A stretch of DNA of 64,000 bases, from assembly GCA_049890035.1 (NCBI GenBank), contig JBMHCG010000052.1, positions 95,090-159,089 on the forward strand, written 5' to 3'. Position 1 is the stretch's first letter, and the number at the start of each line of letters is the position of its first letter. Both the position numbers and the translations under genes were made by a program. Origin of the DNA: UBA11891 sp049890035. Lineage in GTDB: Bacteria; Bacteroidota; Bacteroidia; Flavobacteriales; Flavobacteriaceae. Below the pieces are notes generated by a model that saw only the letters and a program-made list of their open reading frames with translations, had not been told where the DNA came from and ran no database searches. Below, one piece after another: positions 1 through 9,600 of this stretch.

Positions 1-1
1 A

Positions 2-406
2 CCGAAAGCTAGAAAAGATATTTTTGAATTGTTAGCCGAATGGAAAATGGTTCCAAATGCTATGATCGACATTAGCGACGGCTTGTCTTCCGAAGTACTC
101 CATTTGTGCCGTCAAAACGACCTGGGTTGTCATGTGTATGAAGAAAAACTACCGATTGATCCGGAAGTATTAAGCATTTGTGAGGAATTTAAACTGAACA
201 GCACAACCGCTGTACTAAATGGTGGTGAAGATTATGAATTGTTAATGGCACTTCCCCAATCCGCCTATGAAACCATCAAAAACCATCCTTGGCTCAGTAT
301 TGTTGGACATTTTACAAACAAACAAAAGGGGGGCTATCTCATTAATGGATTGGGTCAAGCGATAGCATTGGAAGCCCAAGGCTGGCAAGCATTTACGACA
401 GACTAG
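2..406 (+). CDS. thiL: Thiamine-monophosphate kinase, C-terminal part (5' end outside window)
   Basis: ThiL phosphorylates thiamine monophosphate to the cofactor thiamine diphosphate in the cytoplasm. Only the last 134 codons are in the window, and the reading frame is open from base 2, so the true start lies upstream. The visible part carries the family motifs MIDISDGLSS and NGGEDYELL, which belong to the C-terminal ATP/substrate-binding half of this PurM-like fold. The stop TAG shares the palindrome CTAG with the stop of the opposing ZIP gene. The gene fits with the thiamine-uptake locus near 30 to 32 kb. Identification by motif is strong; the TTG at 29 is not a believable start because family-like residues (PKARKDIFE) precede it. 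Confidence 0.9.
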   Translation, partial: PKARKDIFELLAEWKMVPNAMIDISDGLSSEVLHLCRQNDLGCHVYEEKLPIDPEVLSICEEFKLNSTTAVLNGGEDYELLMALPQSAYETIKNHPWLSIVGHFTNKQKGGYLINGLGQAIALEAQGWQAFTTD

Positions 407-1218
407 CCCAAAGCAACATCCAAAGTCATCATGACTACGAATCCACCGATAAATCCAAGCGTAGCGATGTCTGTATATTTATCCTGTTGTGTCTCTGGAA
501 TGACTTCTTCCACCACTACAAATATCATGGCACCGGCAGCAAAACCTAGGGCATAGGGTAGAATAGGCAAGAAAAAAGTGACGGCGACGGCACCCAAAAC
601 GGCTGCTATCGGTTCAACAATGGCTGACAACTGTCCATACCAAAAACTTTTAAAACGACTGACCCCTTGTCTTCGAAGAGGCATGGATACAGCAATACCC
701 TCAGGAAAATTTTGAATACCAATACCTAAAGCCAATACTACAGCCCCAGTAATTGAGGCCTCTGGAATCCCGGCAGCGACCCCCCCAAAAAGAACGCCTA
801 CCGCCAAACCCTCGGGAATATTATGCAAGGTAATGGCCAAAACCAATAGGGTGGTTCGGTGCCAAGGCGTTTTGATGCCTTCGCTTTCCTTAAAATTGAT
901 ATGAATATGCGGAAGTACTTTATCTAATGTGAAAATAAACAACGCCCCCAAGACAAAACCAACTGCAGCAGGGATGACTTTTACAAAGCCTTCTCCTGGA
1001 CTCATCTCAATTCCCGGTGCCAATAAACTCCAAAAACTAGCTGCTACCATGACCCCACCCGTAAAACCAAGCATCCCATCCAAAACCATTCGATTCATCG
1101 AACGGAACAAGAAAACAAAAGAAGCCCCGAAAGCAGTTAAGCCCCATGTAAATAGAGTTGCATAAAAAGCCCCTAATATTGGAGAAGTGTTACGAAAAAA
1201 ATCAAATATAACTTCCAT
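403..1218 (-). CDS. ZIP-family divalent metal transporter
   Basis: Inner-membrane permease of the ZIP (ZupT/GufA-like) family, expected to import zinc or another divalent metal. About eight hydrophobic segments are visible. The two signature helices carry HNIPEGLAVGV and QNFPEGIAV, the His/Glu and Asn/Glu residues that form the binuclear metal site, and EEVIPE follows near the C-terminus. I chose the ATG at 1218 (MEVIFDFFRN, 271 aa, normal family length). An in-frame ATG at 1296 would add a low-quality leader overlapping the divergent crtY start. The gene is divergent from crtY and convergent with thiL with a 4-base stop overlap. The metal transported cannot be told from sequence. Confidence 0.9.
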   Translation of the reverse strand: MEVIFDFFRNTSPILGAFYATLFTWGLTAFGASFVFLFRSMNRMVLDGMLGFTGGVMVAASFWSLLAPGIEMSPGEGFVKVIPAAVGFVLGALFIFTLDKVLPHIHINFKESEGIKTPWHRTTLLVLAITLHNIPEGLAVGVLFGGVAAGIPEASITGAVVLALGIGIQNFPEGIAVSMPLRRQGVSRFKSFWYGQLSAIVEPIAAVLGAVAVTFFLPILPYALGFAAGAMIFVVVEEVIPETQQDKYTDIATLGFIGGFVVMMTLDVALG

Positions 1219-1294
1219 TCTGTATTTTGTAAATCCGAACAAAAATAAAAAACAACTATTAATAAGACCTATTTCGCTACATTTGGACTGCAAC

Positions 1295-2440
1295 ATGAAA
1301 AGGAAAAATTACGATTTTATCATCTGTGGTGGTGGTGCTTCGGGTCTCATGCTAGCACTCCAAATGCAGCACGATCCCTTTTTTAAAAACAAAAGTGTCC
1401 TTATCATTGATAAAAATTCCAAAGAAACCAATGATCGAACCTGGTGTTTTTGGGAAAAAGAGCCAAACCCTTTTGAAAATCTCATTCATAGAAAGTGGGA
1501 ACGCGCTCTTTTCAAATCACCCAATCAAACGCAAAACCTAGAGCTAGCTCCCTATTCTTATAAAATGATCCGTGCTATTGATTTTTATCAATATGCAATT
1601 CCACGTTTAAAAACCTGCGATCAAATTGAATGGTTGGAGACACAAGTCGTCGGATTCGAAAGTGAAACACAGCATACTCATGTACACACTCAAAAAGGAA
1701 CGTTTACTGCAGCTCGTGTTTTTTCCAGTTGGTACCGACCTGAGTGGGTTTCGAATCAAAAAAAATATCCTGTGTTGCAACAACATTTTGTCGGTTGGGT
1801 TGTTGAAACGGAAAACAATTGTTTCAACCCCGACCAAATAACATTCATGGATTTTGATGTTCCCCAAAATGCATCCACGCGATTTATGTATGTGCTGCCA
1901 TTTGCCCCGAATAGAGCCCTATTAGAAGATACCTTTTTTTCCGAAAAAACCTTGTCAAAAGAAGCCTATGAAAAGGCAATCAAGGCCTATTTAAAGAAGA
2001 TAAACGCTGGAACTTACAGCTGCTTGGAACAAGAACAGGGAAGTATCCCCATGACGGCGTATCCCTTTCACCAACACAACACCCCATCCTTACTTCATAT
2101 TGGAACGGCAGGGGGTTGGACCAAGGCCAGTACAGGTTACACTTTTCAGAATACCCTCCAACAAACCCAACGGTTGGTCGCTTTCTTAAAAGAAAATAAA
2201 CCTTTGCATAGGTTTCACAAAACCAGCAAGTTTGCTTTTTACGACTTGTTATTTTTGGATGTATTACAAAAATACAACGCCAAAGGAGGTACCTTATTTG
2301 CGATGATGTTTCAAAAAAATCCGGTACAGCGCATTTTTCGATTTCTCGACAACCAAACCACCTTCGCTGAAGACCTTATGATCATGCGATCCTTCCCAGT
2401 AGGTTGGTTCCTCAATGCATTGTGGAAACGCATGAGTTAA
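1295..2440 (+). CDS. crtY: Lycopene beta-cyclase, CrtY type
   Basis: Predicted flavoprotein that closes the beta-ionone rings of lycopene to give beta-carotene. The N-terminus has a dinucleotide-binding fold (DFIICGGGASG, residues 7 to 17). The conserved cyclase-family stretches DRTWCFWEK and GGWTKASTGYTF are visible, and the 381 aa length is normal. I chose the ATG at 1295 because it sits directly before the FAD-binding strand. A TACATTTG box (1278 to 1285) ends nine bases upstream, though no good TTG element is at the usual distance. It is convergent with the polyprenyl synthase gene with a 4-base stop overlap, so two isoprenoid genes are side by side. The rest of a carotenoid cluster (crtB, crtI) is not in the window. 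Confidence 0.88.
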   Translation: MKRKNYDFIICGGGASGLMLALQMQHDPFFKNKSVLIIDKNSKETNDRTWCFWEKEPNPFENLIHRKWERALFKSPNQTQNLELAPYSYKMIRAIDFYQYAIPRLKTCDQIEWLETQVVGFESETQHTHVHTQKGTFTAARVFSSWYRPEWVSNQKKYPVLQQHFVGWVVETENNCFNPDQITFMDFDVPQNASTRFMYVLPFAPNRALLEDTFFSEKTLSKEAYEKAIKAYLKKINAGTYSCLEQEQGSIPMTAYPFHQHNTPSLLHIGTAGGWTKASTGYTFQNTLQQTQRLVAFLKENKPLHRFHKTSKFAFYDLLFLDVLQKYNAKGGTLFAMMFQKNPVQRIFRFLDNQTTFAEDLMIMRSFPVGWFLNALWKRMS

Positions 2441-3411
2441 ACCTCACGTTGGATTAAAAAACGGGCTAAATCACGAAACCGAGTGTCATGTTCGGGTGCT
2501 AGTGCCAATTGATCAAGGGCTTTGAACGCTTTTTCTAAAAAAGCTCGCATGCGTTGCTGGATAGCCTTGGTAGCACCTGACTGTTCAAAAAGTTTTTTGA
2601 CCAATTCAATTTTTGAGAGATTTTCTTCGGGATGGGTTTCAAATAGGTTGCGCAATGTTTGTGCCTCCTTTTCAGGCAGATGTTCTAAAGCGTATAAATA
2701 TAAATAGGTCTTTTTGTTTTCGATGATATCACCCCCTACTTGCTTTCCAAATGTTTCGGGGTCACCAAAGGCATCCAAAAAATCGTCTTGTAATTGAAAA
2801 GCTATTCCAATATTCTCTCCAAACTGATAAAACAGATCACTTTTTTCTAAGGAAAGTCCTGCTGCTAATGCCCCCATTTTAAGACTGGCTCCCATCAGGA
2901 CAGCAGTTTTCTTGGTGATCATTTCGATATATGCCGCTAAAGCAATCCGCTGTTGTAATGGAAAATCCATATCCATTTGCTGTCCTTCACACACCCAACG
3001 GGCAGTTTCACTAAAGGTTTTGGTAATTTGCTTGAATTGGTTTCCTTCATAGTGTTCTAGATACTGATAGGCACAAACCAATAATACATCACCCGAGAGG
3101 ATTCCCGTATTGCTATTCCATTTCTTGTGGACCGTATCTTTGCCCCGTCGTAAGGGAGCTTCATCCATGATGTCGTCATGAATGAGACTGAAATTGTGAA
3201 AGGCTTCAACGGCCATAGCCACTGGCAGTGCTTTTTCTTTTTCGGCACCACTGGCTTCACAGGCCCACAATGCGAGTACGGGCCGAATTCTTTTCCCTCC
3301 CAGGTTCATGATGTAATGAACAGGTTCGTAGAGGGTTTCAGGATTTCTACTAGGCAACATCTGTCGCATGTATACCAAAAAATCAGAAAGAGATTCTTGC
3401 AGTGCTATCAT
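2437..3411 (-). CDS. Polyprenyl diphosphate synthase (FPP/GGPP synthase family)
   Basis: Condenses isopentenyl diphosphate with allylic diphosphates to make the C15 or C20 precursors of quinones, carotenoids and undecaprenyl lipid carriers. The 324 aa protein has both aspartate-rich motifs, DDIMD (79 to 83) followed by RRG, and DDFLD (209 to 213), plus GGKRIRP near residue 38. The first motif is the short DDxxD form, and Phe is at the fifth position before it, as in archaeal GGPP synthases, so a C20 product is a reasonable guess. Neighbouring crtY supports a role in carotenoid supply, but general isoprenoid duty is equally possible. Confidence 0.9.
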   Translation of the reverse strand: MIALQESLSDFLVYMRQMLPSRNPETLYEPVHYIMNLGGKRIRPVLALWACEASGAEKEKALPVAMAVEAFHNFSLIHDDIMDEAPLRRGKDTVHKKWNSNTGILSGDVLLVCAYQYLEHYEGNQFKQITKTFSETARWVCEGQQMDMDFPLQQRIALAAYIEMITKKTAVLMGASLKMGALAAGLSLEKSDLFYQFGENIGIAFQLQDDFLDAFGDPETFGKQVGGDIIENKKTYLYLYALEHLPEKEAQTLRNLFETHPEENLSKIELVKKLFEQSGATKAIQQRMRAFLEKAFKALDQLALAPEHDTRFRDLARFLIQREV

Positions 3412-3470
3412 AATTAATCAAAGGTAGGATAACACTTGGCAAACTCCATTGAAAAACTTTAGAAACTATT

Positions 3471-3500
3471 TTGGTTTTATAAGTTTCCTGACTACTTTTG
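3471..3500 (+). promoter_or_regulatory. Bacteroidetes-type promoter of the efflux operon
   Basis: TTG at 3471 to 3473, a 19-base spacer and TACTTTTG at 3493 to 3500 match the Bacteroidetes sigma-A consensus (TTG, 17 to 23 bases, TAnnTTTG). The -7 box overlaps an in-frame TTG codon at 3498, which argues against that codon as start and for the ATG at 3513. The leader would be only a few bases long. Confidence 0.65.
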
Positions 3501-3512
3501 CCGCACTTAGCT

Positions 3513-4118
3513 ATGAAAAAGAAAATTTTAGAGACCGCTCGAAGCCAATTTATTCAATTTGGTTTTAAAAGCGTGACAATGGATGACATTGCAACTTCCT
3601 TATCAATTTCAAAAAAAACCATTTATGAACACTTTGCCAACAAGACAGAACTGGTTGATGCCTGTGTTGAATTTGTGTTTCACGAAATGACTTTGATGGT
3701 CAATGGCATCCTAGAAAAAGAAGACAACCCAATTGTTGGTTTGTTTGAAGTTAAAAAAATTGCGCTCGAACACATGGCCAATACCAGTCGGTCTCCACAA
3801 TTCCAACTCCAAAAATACTACCCAGAGATCTATGCCAAACTCAAAAAAAGTGAGCTCAAAACCATGGGAAAAGGCTTTAAAAAAAGTTTGGAACAAGGTA
3901 TAGCCATGGGGTTGTTCCGTTCCAGTATTGATGTCAATTTCATCACGCGACTATACTTCAACGGTATCCGAGGCTTGCGGAATCCAGAATTGTTCCCAGC
4001 GGATGAATACGAATCCAATCAATTATTAGAAAATTATCTCGACTATCACTTACGCGCTATTGCCACTACAAAAGGGGTTTCCGTACTTGAAAAATATAAT
4101 ACCGAAAAAAGCATATGA
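3513..4118 (+). CDS. TetR-family transcriptional regulator
   Basis: A 201 aa protein with an N-terminal TetR helix-turn-helix (around residues 8 to 50; GFKSVTMDDIA and SKKTIYEHF are typical) and a helical ligand-binding C-terminal half with no clear similarity. It is first in an operon with tolC, an adaptor and an RND pump, and its TGA overlaps the tolC ATG by four bases, so it is presumably the local, self-controlling repressor of the pump. The inducer is unknown. The ATG at 3513 is preferred over a TTG at 3498 that lies inside the promoter -7 box. Confidence 0.9.
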   Translation: MKKKILETARSQFIQFGFKSVTMDDIATSLSISKKTIYEHFANKTELVDACVEFVFHEMTLMVNGILEKEDNPIVGLFEVKKIALEHMANTSRSPQFQLQKYYPEIYAKLKKSELKTMGKGFKKSLEQGIAMGLFRSSIDVNFITRLYFNGIRGLRNPELFPADEYESNQLLENYLDYHLRAIATTKGVSVLEKYNTEKSI

Positions 4119-5455
4119 GAAAACAATCCATCCTTTTTTTCTTACTGATCAGTTTGAGTCTGTGGTCTCAAAAAAAGCCCATTGTACTCGATATGGAGTC
4201 AGCCATTGCCTATGGTTTGGAAAATAACCCTGCTATCCAAAACGCCAACTTAGAAATCAGAAAGGCCTACAAGGAACGCTGGGCTACTATTGCTATTGGA
4301 CTTCCACAAATTAGTCTTTCAGGAAGCTATCAAAATTTCCTCGAATTACCTGTTTCTTTAGTACCCGCACAGTTTTTTGGTGGGGCAGAAGGCGAGTTTG
4401 CCGAACTCCAATTTGGTACGACACAAAACATGATTGGTAGTGTTCAGGTCAGTCAACTCTTATTCAACGGCTCCTATCTTGTTGGTCTGAAAGCATCAAA
4501 AGTTTTTTTGACCATCTCTGAACTGGGCTTGGAAAAAACCAATCTCGAAGTACGAAAAGCCATTATCGATGCCTATGGAACAGTTTTGTTAGCTCGTGAA
4601 AATGTATCTATCCTTAAAAAAAACAAAGCCAATCTCGAACGTACGTTAGAGGAAACACAAAAGATCGTTGCCAATGGTTTTGCAGAAGAAGAAAATGCAG
4701 AGCAATTACAACTGACGCTTTCGCGCTTGGATTCTCAATTGAATTATGCCACTAATCTAAAGGAAATCACTACCGCCATGCTCAAGTGGGTACTGGGGAT
4801 GCCTGAATCCGATTCCCTTCAGTTGAATCAGAGTCTCGAAGAATTAGCGGCTCTCAAGATGATGGAAAACAAAAGCACCCCCCCCTTTACAATCGATAAC
4901 AACGTTGATCTAAAGTTCGCTGAGAACGAAAAAGAATCGGAGTGGCTTCTCTATCAAAATGAAAAGGCCAAATCCATGCCAGTCTTATCGGCTTTTATCA
5001 ATGGCACTTATACCGGAAACAGCAATGACTTTACATTTACAGAAACAAACCAAAAATGGTTTGGCTCTTCGCTGTTTGGAATTAATTTACAGATTCCCGT
5101 CTTCAGTTCTTTCTTGCGCGCAGCCAAAACCCAAAAGGCCAAACTGGCTGTTGAACAAGCAGAAACCAGGCTGTCCGATACGCGGAATCGTTTGGTGCTA
5201 GAGCTACAAATGGCTGAGAATGAGATGACGCTCGCATTAAAAAACTATCTCACCACCAAAGAAGATTTAGCTCTTGCCGAGCGTATTGAACAGAAAAACA
5301 AACTCAAATTTTTAGAAGGTATGAGCTCGAGCTTTGATTTGCGTCAAGCACAACAACAACTCTATACCACCCAAAGTCAATACCTGCAATCCATGAAAGC
5401 AGTGATTGACGCCCGAACAACACTTGAAACTATTTCCAACACACCCATCCAATAA
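4115..5455 (+). CDS. TolC-family outer membrane efflux protein
   Basis: Outer-membrane channel of a tripartite efflux system. The 446 aa protein starts with a signal peptide (hydrophobic residues 5 to 17, cleavage near SLWSQ) and then has two OEP repeats rich in long amphipathic helices, for example around ARENVSILKKNKANLE and near the end at LRQAQQQLYTTQSQY. The start codon overlaps the tetR stop (ATGA), and the adaptor gene follows after two bases, so the three are clearly one operon. The exported substrate cannot be inferred. Confidence 0.9.
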   Translation: MRKQSILFFLLISLSLWSQKKPIVLDMESAIAYGLENNPAIQNANLEIRKAYKERWATIAIGLPQISLSGSYQNFLELPVSLVPAQFFGGAEGEFAELQFGTTQNMIGSVQVSQLLFNGSYLVGLKASKVFLTISELGLEKTNLEVRKAIIDAYGTVLLARENVSILKKNKANLERTLEETQKIVANGFAEEENAEQLQLTLSRLDSQLNYATNLKEITTAMLKWVLGMPESDSLQLNQSLEELAALKMMENKSTPPFTIDNNVDLKFAENEKESEWLLYQNEKAKSMPVLSAFINGTYTGNSNDFTFTETNQKWFGSSLFGINLQIPVFSSFLRAAKTQKAKLAVEQAETRLSDTRNRLVLELQMAENEMTLALKNYLTTKEDLALAERIEQKNKLKFLEGMSSSFDLRQAQQQLYTTQSQYLQSMKAVIDARTTLETISNTPIQ

Positions 5456-5457
5456 AC

Positions 5458-6627
5458 ATGAAACGATATTTCTTCCTTTTCAGTCTCATCCTCTTTACAC
5501 AGTGCGGAGGGGAAAAACAAATCACAGTAGAAGAATTGTTACAAAACGGTTCTTTGTCGGAACTGCAAAACCTTAAAACAGAAAAACAAAAAAGTCTCAA
5601 TCTTCTCAAACGGGATATTGAAAAACTTGACGGTGCCATCAATGCCCAAAGCACCAATAAAAAGCTCTTGCTAGGAACAGCTGTGGTCTTGGAACCACAA
5701 GAATTCAAACATTATGTCACTTTTCAAGGAACCATTGACACAGATCAAAATTTGGTTCTGTATCCCGAACTACCAGGATTGCTCCAAGCAATTTATGTCA
5801 AGCAGGGACAACGAGTAAAAAAAGGAACACTCTTAGCGCATTTAAGTGACGGGGGCATGCAAGATCAATTGGAGCAAATGCGTTTGCAGTTAAAATTAGC
5901 TCAAACGACTTTTGAGCGTCAACAAAAGCTTTGGGATCAAAAAATTGGTTCAGAAATGCAATACCTGCAAGCAGAAACCACCTACCAAGCACTCGAACGC
6001 AGTGTGGCGCAAATGCAAGATCAGGTAGCCAAAACAAAAATCACCGCTCCTTTTGATGGAATTGTAGACCACATTATAGCCGATACGGGGTCAAATATGG
6101 CACCAGGGGCTACTCCCATCCTTCGCTTTGTGAATTTGGATCATATGTATTTGAGTGGTGAACTGCCTGAAAAGCATCTTCCCAACATCCGAAAAAAAGC
6201 ACAAGCCAAAGTTCAAGTGCCCGTTCTTGGGAAAGAATGGGACTCTGAGGTGTCTTTGGTGGGTAACTATATCAACCCCAACAACCGCTCATTTCGTATT
6301 GAAATTGATTTAGACAATCCTGAGGGAATACTCAAACCCAATATGACGGCTCAAGTTTTACTTAACGATTATACCAATCCGGAAGCCCTGTTGGTTCCCT
6401 TGAAAAACATTCTAAAGAACCAGGAAGGCAAAAGTTACGTCTTCGTTTTACAAGCGGTCGATGGAAAAAAAGATACCTACAAAGCCATCAAAACATTCAT
6501 CGAATTGGGTGCTGAGTCAAATAATTTGCTAGAAATTAAAAGTGGACTCAAAGCTGGAGACCGGGTCTTACAGGAAGGTGTGCGCTTAGTTAAAGACCAA
6601 CAACTTGTCAAAATCAGTAATTCCTAA
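5458..6627 (+). CDS. RND efflux periplasmic adaptor lipoprotein (membrane fusion protein)
   Basis: Periplasmic adaptor linking the RND pump to the TolC-like channel. Its 389 aa begin with a lipoprotein signal (MKRYFFLFSLILFTQC, lipid-modified Cys16). A coiled-coil stretch follows at about 20 to 65, an unusual extra helix ahead of the lipoyl domain. Then come the lipoyl/hairpin region (VKQGQRVKKGTLLAHL, and KITAPFDGIVDHI after the hairpin), the beta-barrel and a C-terminal membrane-proximal domain (GLKAGDRVLQEGV). It lies between the tolC-like gene (2-base gap) and the pump gene (14-base gap). Confidence 0.92.
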   Translation: MKRYFFLFSLILFTQCGGEKQITVEELLQNGSLSELQNLKTEKQKSLNLLKRDIEKLDGAINAQSTNKKLLLGTAVVLEPQEFKHYVTFQGTIDTDQNLVLYPELPGLLQAIYVKQGQRVKKGTLLAHLSDGGMQDQLEQMRLQLKLAQTTFERQQKLWDQKIGSEMQYLQAETTYQALERSVAQMQDQVAKTKITAPFDGIVDHIIADTGSNMAPGATPILRFVNLDHMYLSGELPEKHLPNIRKKAQAKVQVPVLGKEWDSEVSLVGNYINPNNRSFRIEIDLDNPEGILKPNMTAQVLLNDYTNPEALLVPLKNILKNQEGKSYVFVLQAVDGKKDTYKAIKTFIELGAESNNLLEIKSGLKAGDRVLQEGVRLVKDQQLVKISNS

Positions 6628-6641
6628 TTGGTAGTACCCGC

Positions 6642-9600
6642 ATGAAAAAATCATCCAAACTCAAAGAATTCGCACTTTCGTCATGGGCCATTGACCACGG
6701 GACGGTGATGTATGTCATCATCGGTTTGTTTTTCTTTTTAGGAATATCTGCCTATTTGAACATGCCACGGGAAAACTATCCCGAGATCAATACGAATGAA
6801 GTATTTGTTAGTTCGGTCTTTCCTGGTAACACGCCTGAAGATATGGAACGATTGATCACCGATCCGCTGGAAGAAGAACTCAAAGGGGTTCCCAATTTGA
6901 AAAAAATTACCTCTTCCTCTTTAGAAAACTTCTCCCTTATTACCGTAGAATTTGATGAAAACATTTCTAAGGAAAGTGCTAAAATCAAAGTTCAAGACAA
7001 GATTGACAATGTGGTGTCTTCTGCTGATTGGCCGACTTTCAATGGTGCCAAAGTAGAGCCTACTGCGTTTGAATTTAGCCTCTCCGAGGAAATTCCAATT
7101 CTCAATATTGGATTGTCCGGAGACCTTCCCATCGAAGAATTAAAATTCTACGGGGAACTCTTGCAGGATCGTATCGAACAAATGTCAGAAATCAAAGAAG
7201 TGGCCTTGCGTGGGGTACAAGATTTCGAGGTGGAAATTGCTGTGGATTTAATGAAAATCAACGCCGCAACAGTATCCTTTGATGATATTATCAATGCTAT
7301 TCGACGTGAAAACAGCACCATCTCAGCTGGTAACGTCGTCGGCGACGGCTTGCGTCGTAACATACGCGTATTGGGTGAAATAGAAAGTCCTGAAGACTTG
7401 TCAGAAATGGTTATCAAAAACCAAAATGGCACTGTATACCTGGGAGACGTGGCGGACATCCGTTTTAAAGAAAAAGAAATCAATTCTTTTGCGCGTTCAT
7501 CGGGTAAAAAAGCTTTGGTATTGGACGTCAAAAAACGCAGCGGTAAGAATTTGATAAAGACTGTAGAAAAAATCCGAGGAACCATATATGAAACTATCGA
7601 TAGTAGTTTTCCCTCCTCCATTGATGTTGAGATTTCCAATGACCAATCCAACACCACTAAAAATATTGTCAGCGATCTGGCCAACAACATTGTTTTCGGT
7701 GTGTTGCTCGTTATTACCGTTTTGATGTTTTTCTTGGGCTTCCGAAATGCTTTATTTGTTGGTTTTGCTATTCCGATGTCCATGTTTATGTCGTTCATGA
7801 TTTTGGACTTTTTGGGTAATACTATAAATACCATGGTACTTTTTGGACTGATAATGGGACTGGGGATGCTGGTAGACAACGGGATTGTTGTCATTGAAAA
7901 TGCATATCGATTGATGGAAAAAGAGGGGATGAATGCCATTGAAGCAGCCAAAAAAGGAATCGGAGAAATCGCATACCCCATCATTATTTCAACCGCTACG
8001 ACCATCGCTGCCTTTTTACCGCTTGGTTTTTGGCCTGGCTTAATGGGTGAATTCATGATTTTTTTCCCTATGACCTTGTCCATCGTTTTGGGGTCGTCTC
8101 TATTTGTCGCTATTTTTTTCAATTCTGTTTTGGTCTCTCGGTTTATGGAAGTGGGCGATCGAGAAATGAGTCAAAAAGGACTGTGGCGGCTGACCTTTAT
8201 TCTAGGGGGTCTCGGACTCATTCTACTGTTCAATGTAGGTACACTTCGAGCGATTGGAACCCTTATGATTTTGACCACATTGTTGTTTTGGGCCTATAAA
8301 CTTTTCATCAAACGATGGGCCCGTTACTTTCAAAACAATACTTTGGTTGCATTGGAAAATTGGTATCGCGGAGCACTTACTTTTGCATTGACGGGTCGCA
8401 AGCCGTACTTCTTTTTATTCGGAACTATAGGCTTGCTCTTTTCCTCTTTTGTCATTTTGGGCTTAGCCGCACCAAAAGTGGAATTTTTCCCAGACAACCA
8501 ACCCCAACAAATCATCATTTATTCGGAATACCCAGAAGGCACTTCCATCAACAAGACCAATGGTACGGCACAGCAAATTGAAGCAGCGGTATTAGAAGTC
8601 ATCAATCATCCCAAATATATGGATGGAGACATCAACTTCATGATTGATTCCAACGTCGCTGTAGTCGGAGCAGGTGCTCAAAACCCTGAAACCGATCGGG
8701 GTGGCGATCAAGACATGCCTCACAAAGCGAAGATTACCCTCACCATGACAGAATTTAAGTTTCGCCGAGGTTTGTCTTCTGAAACCATGCGAATGGAAAT
8801 CCAGCAAGCGCTTAAGGATCGTTTTCCTGGGATTGCCATTTCTGTCGAAAAAACAGGGGCCGGTCCCTCAGCTGGGTATCCGGTGAACATTGAAATCAGT
8901 GGGGAAGATTACGATCAACTCATCCGAGAAGCTGAAAACATGCGGACGTATTTAAACCTTGAAAATATCCCGGGAGTCGAGGAACTAAAAATAGACGTAA
9001 ACAAAAGTAAACCTGGGCTGTCAGTTGCTATCGACCGACGTAAAGCAGGCGGTTTAGGAGTTACTGCAGGGCAGATTGGACAACAACTTCGTCGGGCCTT
9101 GTTTGGCGAAAAAGCTGGGATCTACAAGCAAAACGGAGAAGACTATGACATCAATGTTCGCTTTGATGAAGAAGAACGTCAAAATACGGATGTGCTTCTT
9201 GATCAATATGTAGTCTTCCGCGATCAAGCATCGGGGCGGATCAAAGAAATTCCTGTAAGTGCCGTTGCTAAAATGGAGAACACAACTTCCTTTAGTGCCA
9301 TTAAACATAAGGACTTACGACGTGTTGTTACCCTTTATTCAGCTGTATTAGCAGGATACAATGCCAATGAGGTTGTAGATAATATCAAACAAAGTTTGAC
9401 TGGCTACACCCAACTTCCTAAAGAAGTGAACTATGAATTTACAGGTGAAATTGCCGAGCAAGAAACCAATATGAACTTTCTTACAGGGGCACTATTGTCT
9501 GCTCTTGGTCTTATTCTCTTCTTGCTTGTTTTACAATTCAACTCCATATCCAATCCTTTAATTATACTACTTTCTATCTTTTTGAGTTTTACAGGTGTAC

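Noticed and set aside
7148..8122. 324-codon open frame antisense to the RND pump gene
   Set aside because: Ser/Ile/Lys-rich composition typical of a reverse-frame shadow; the pump reading is complete and well supported.
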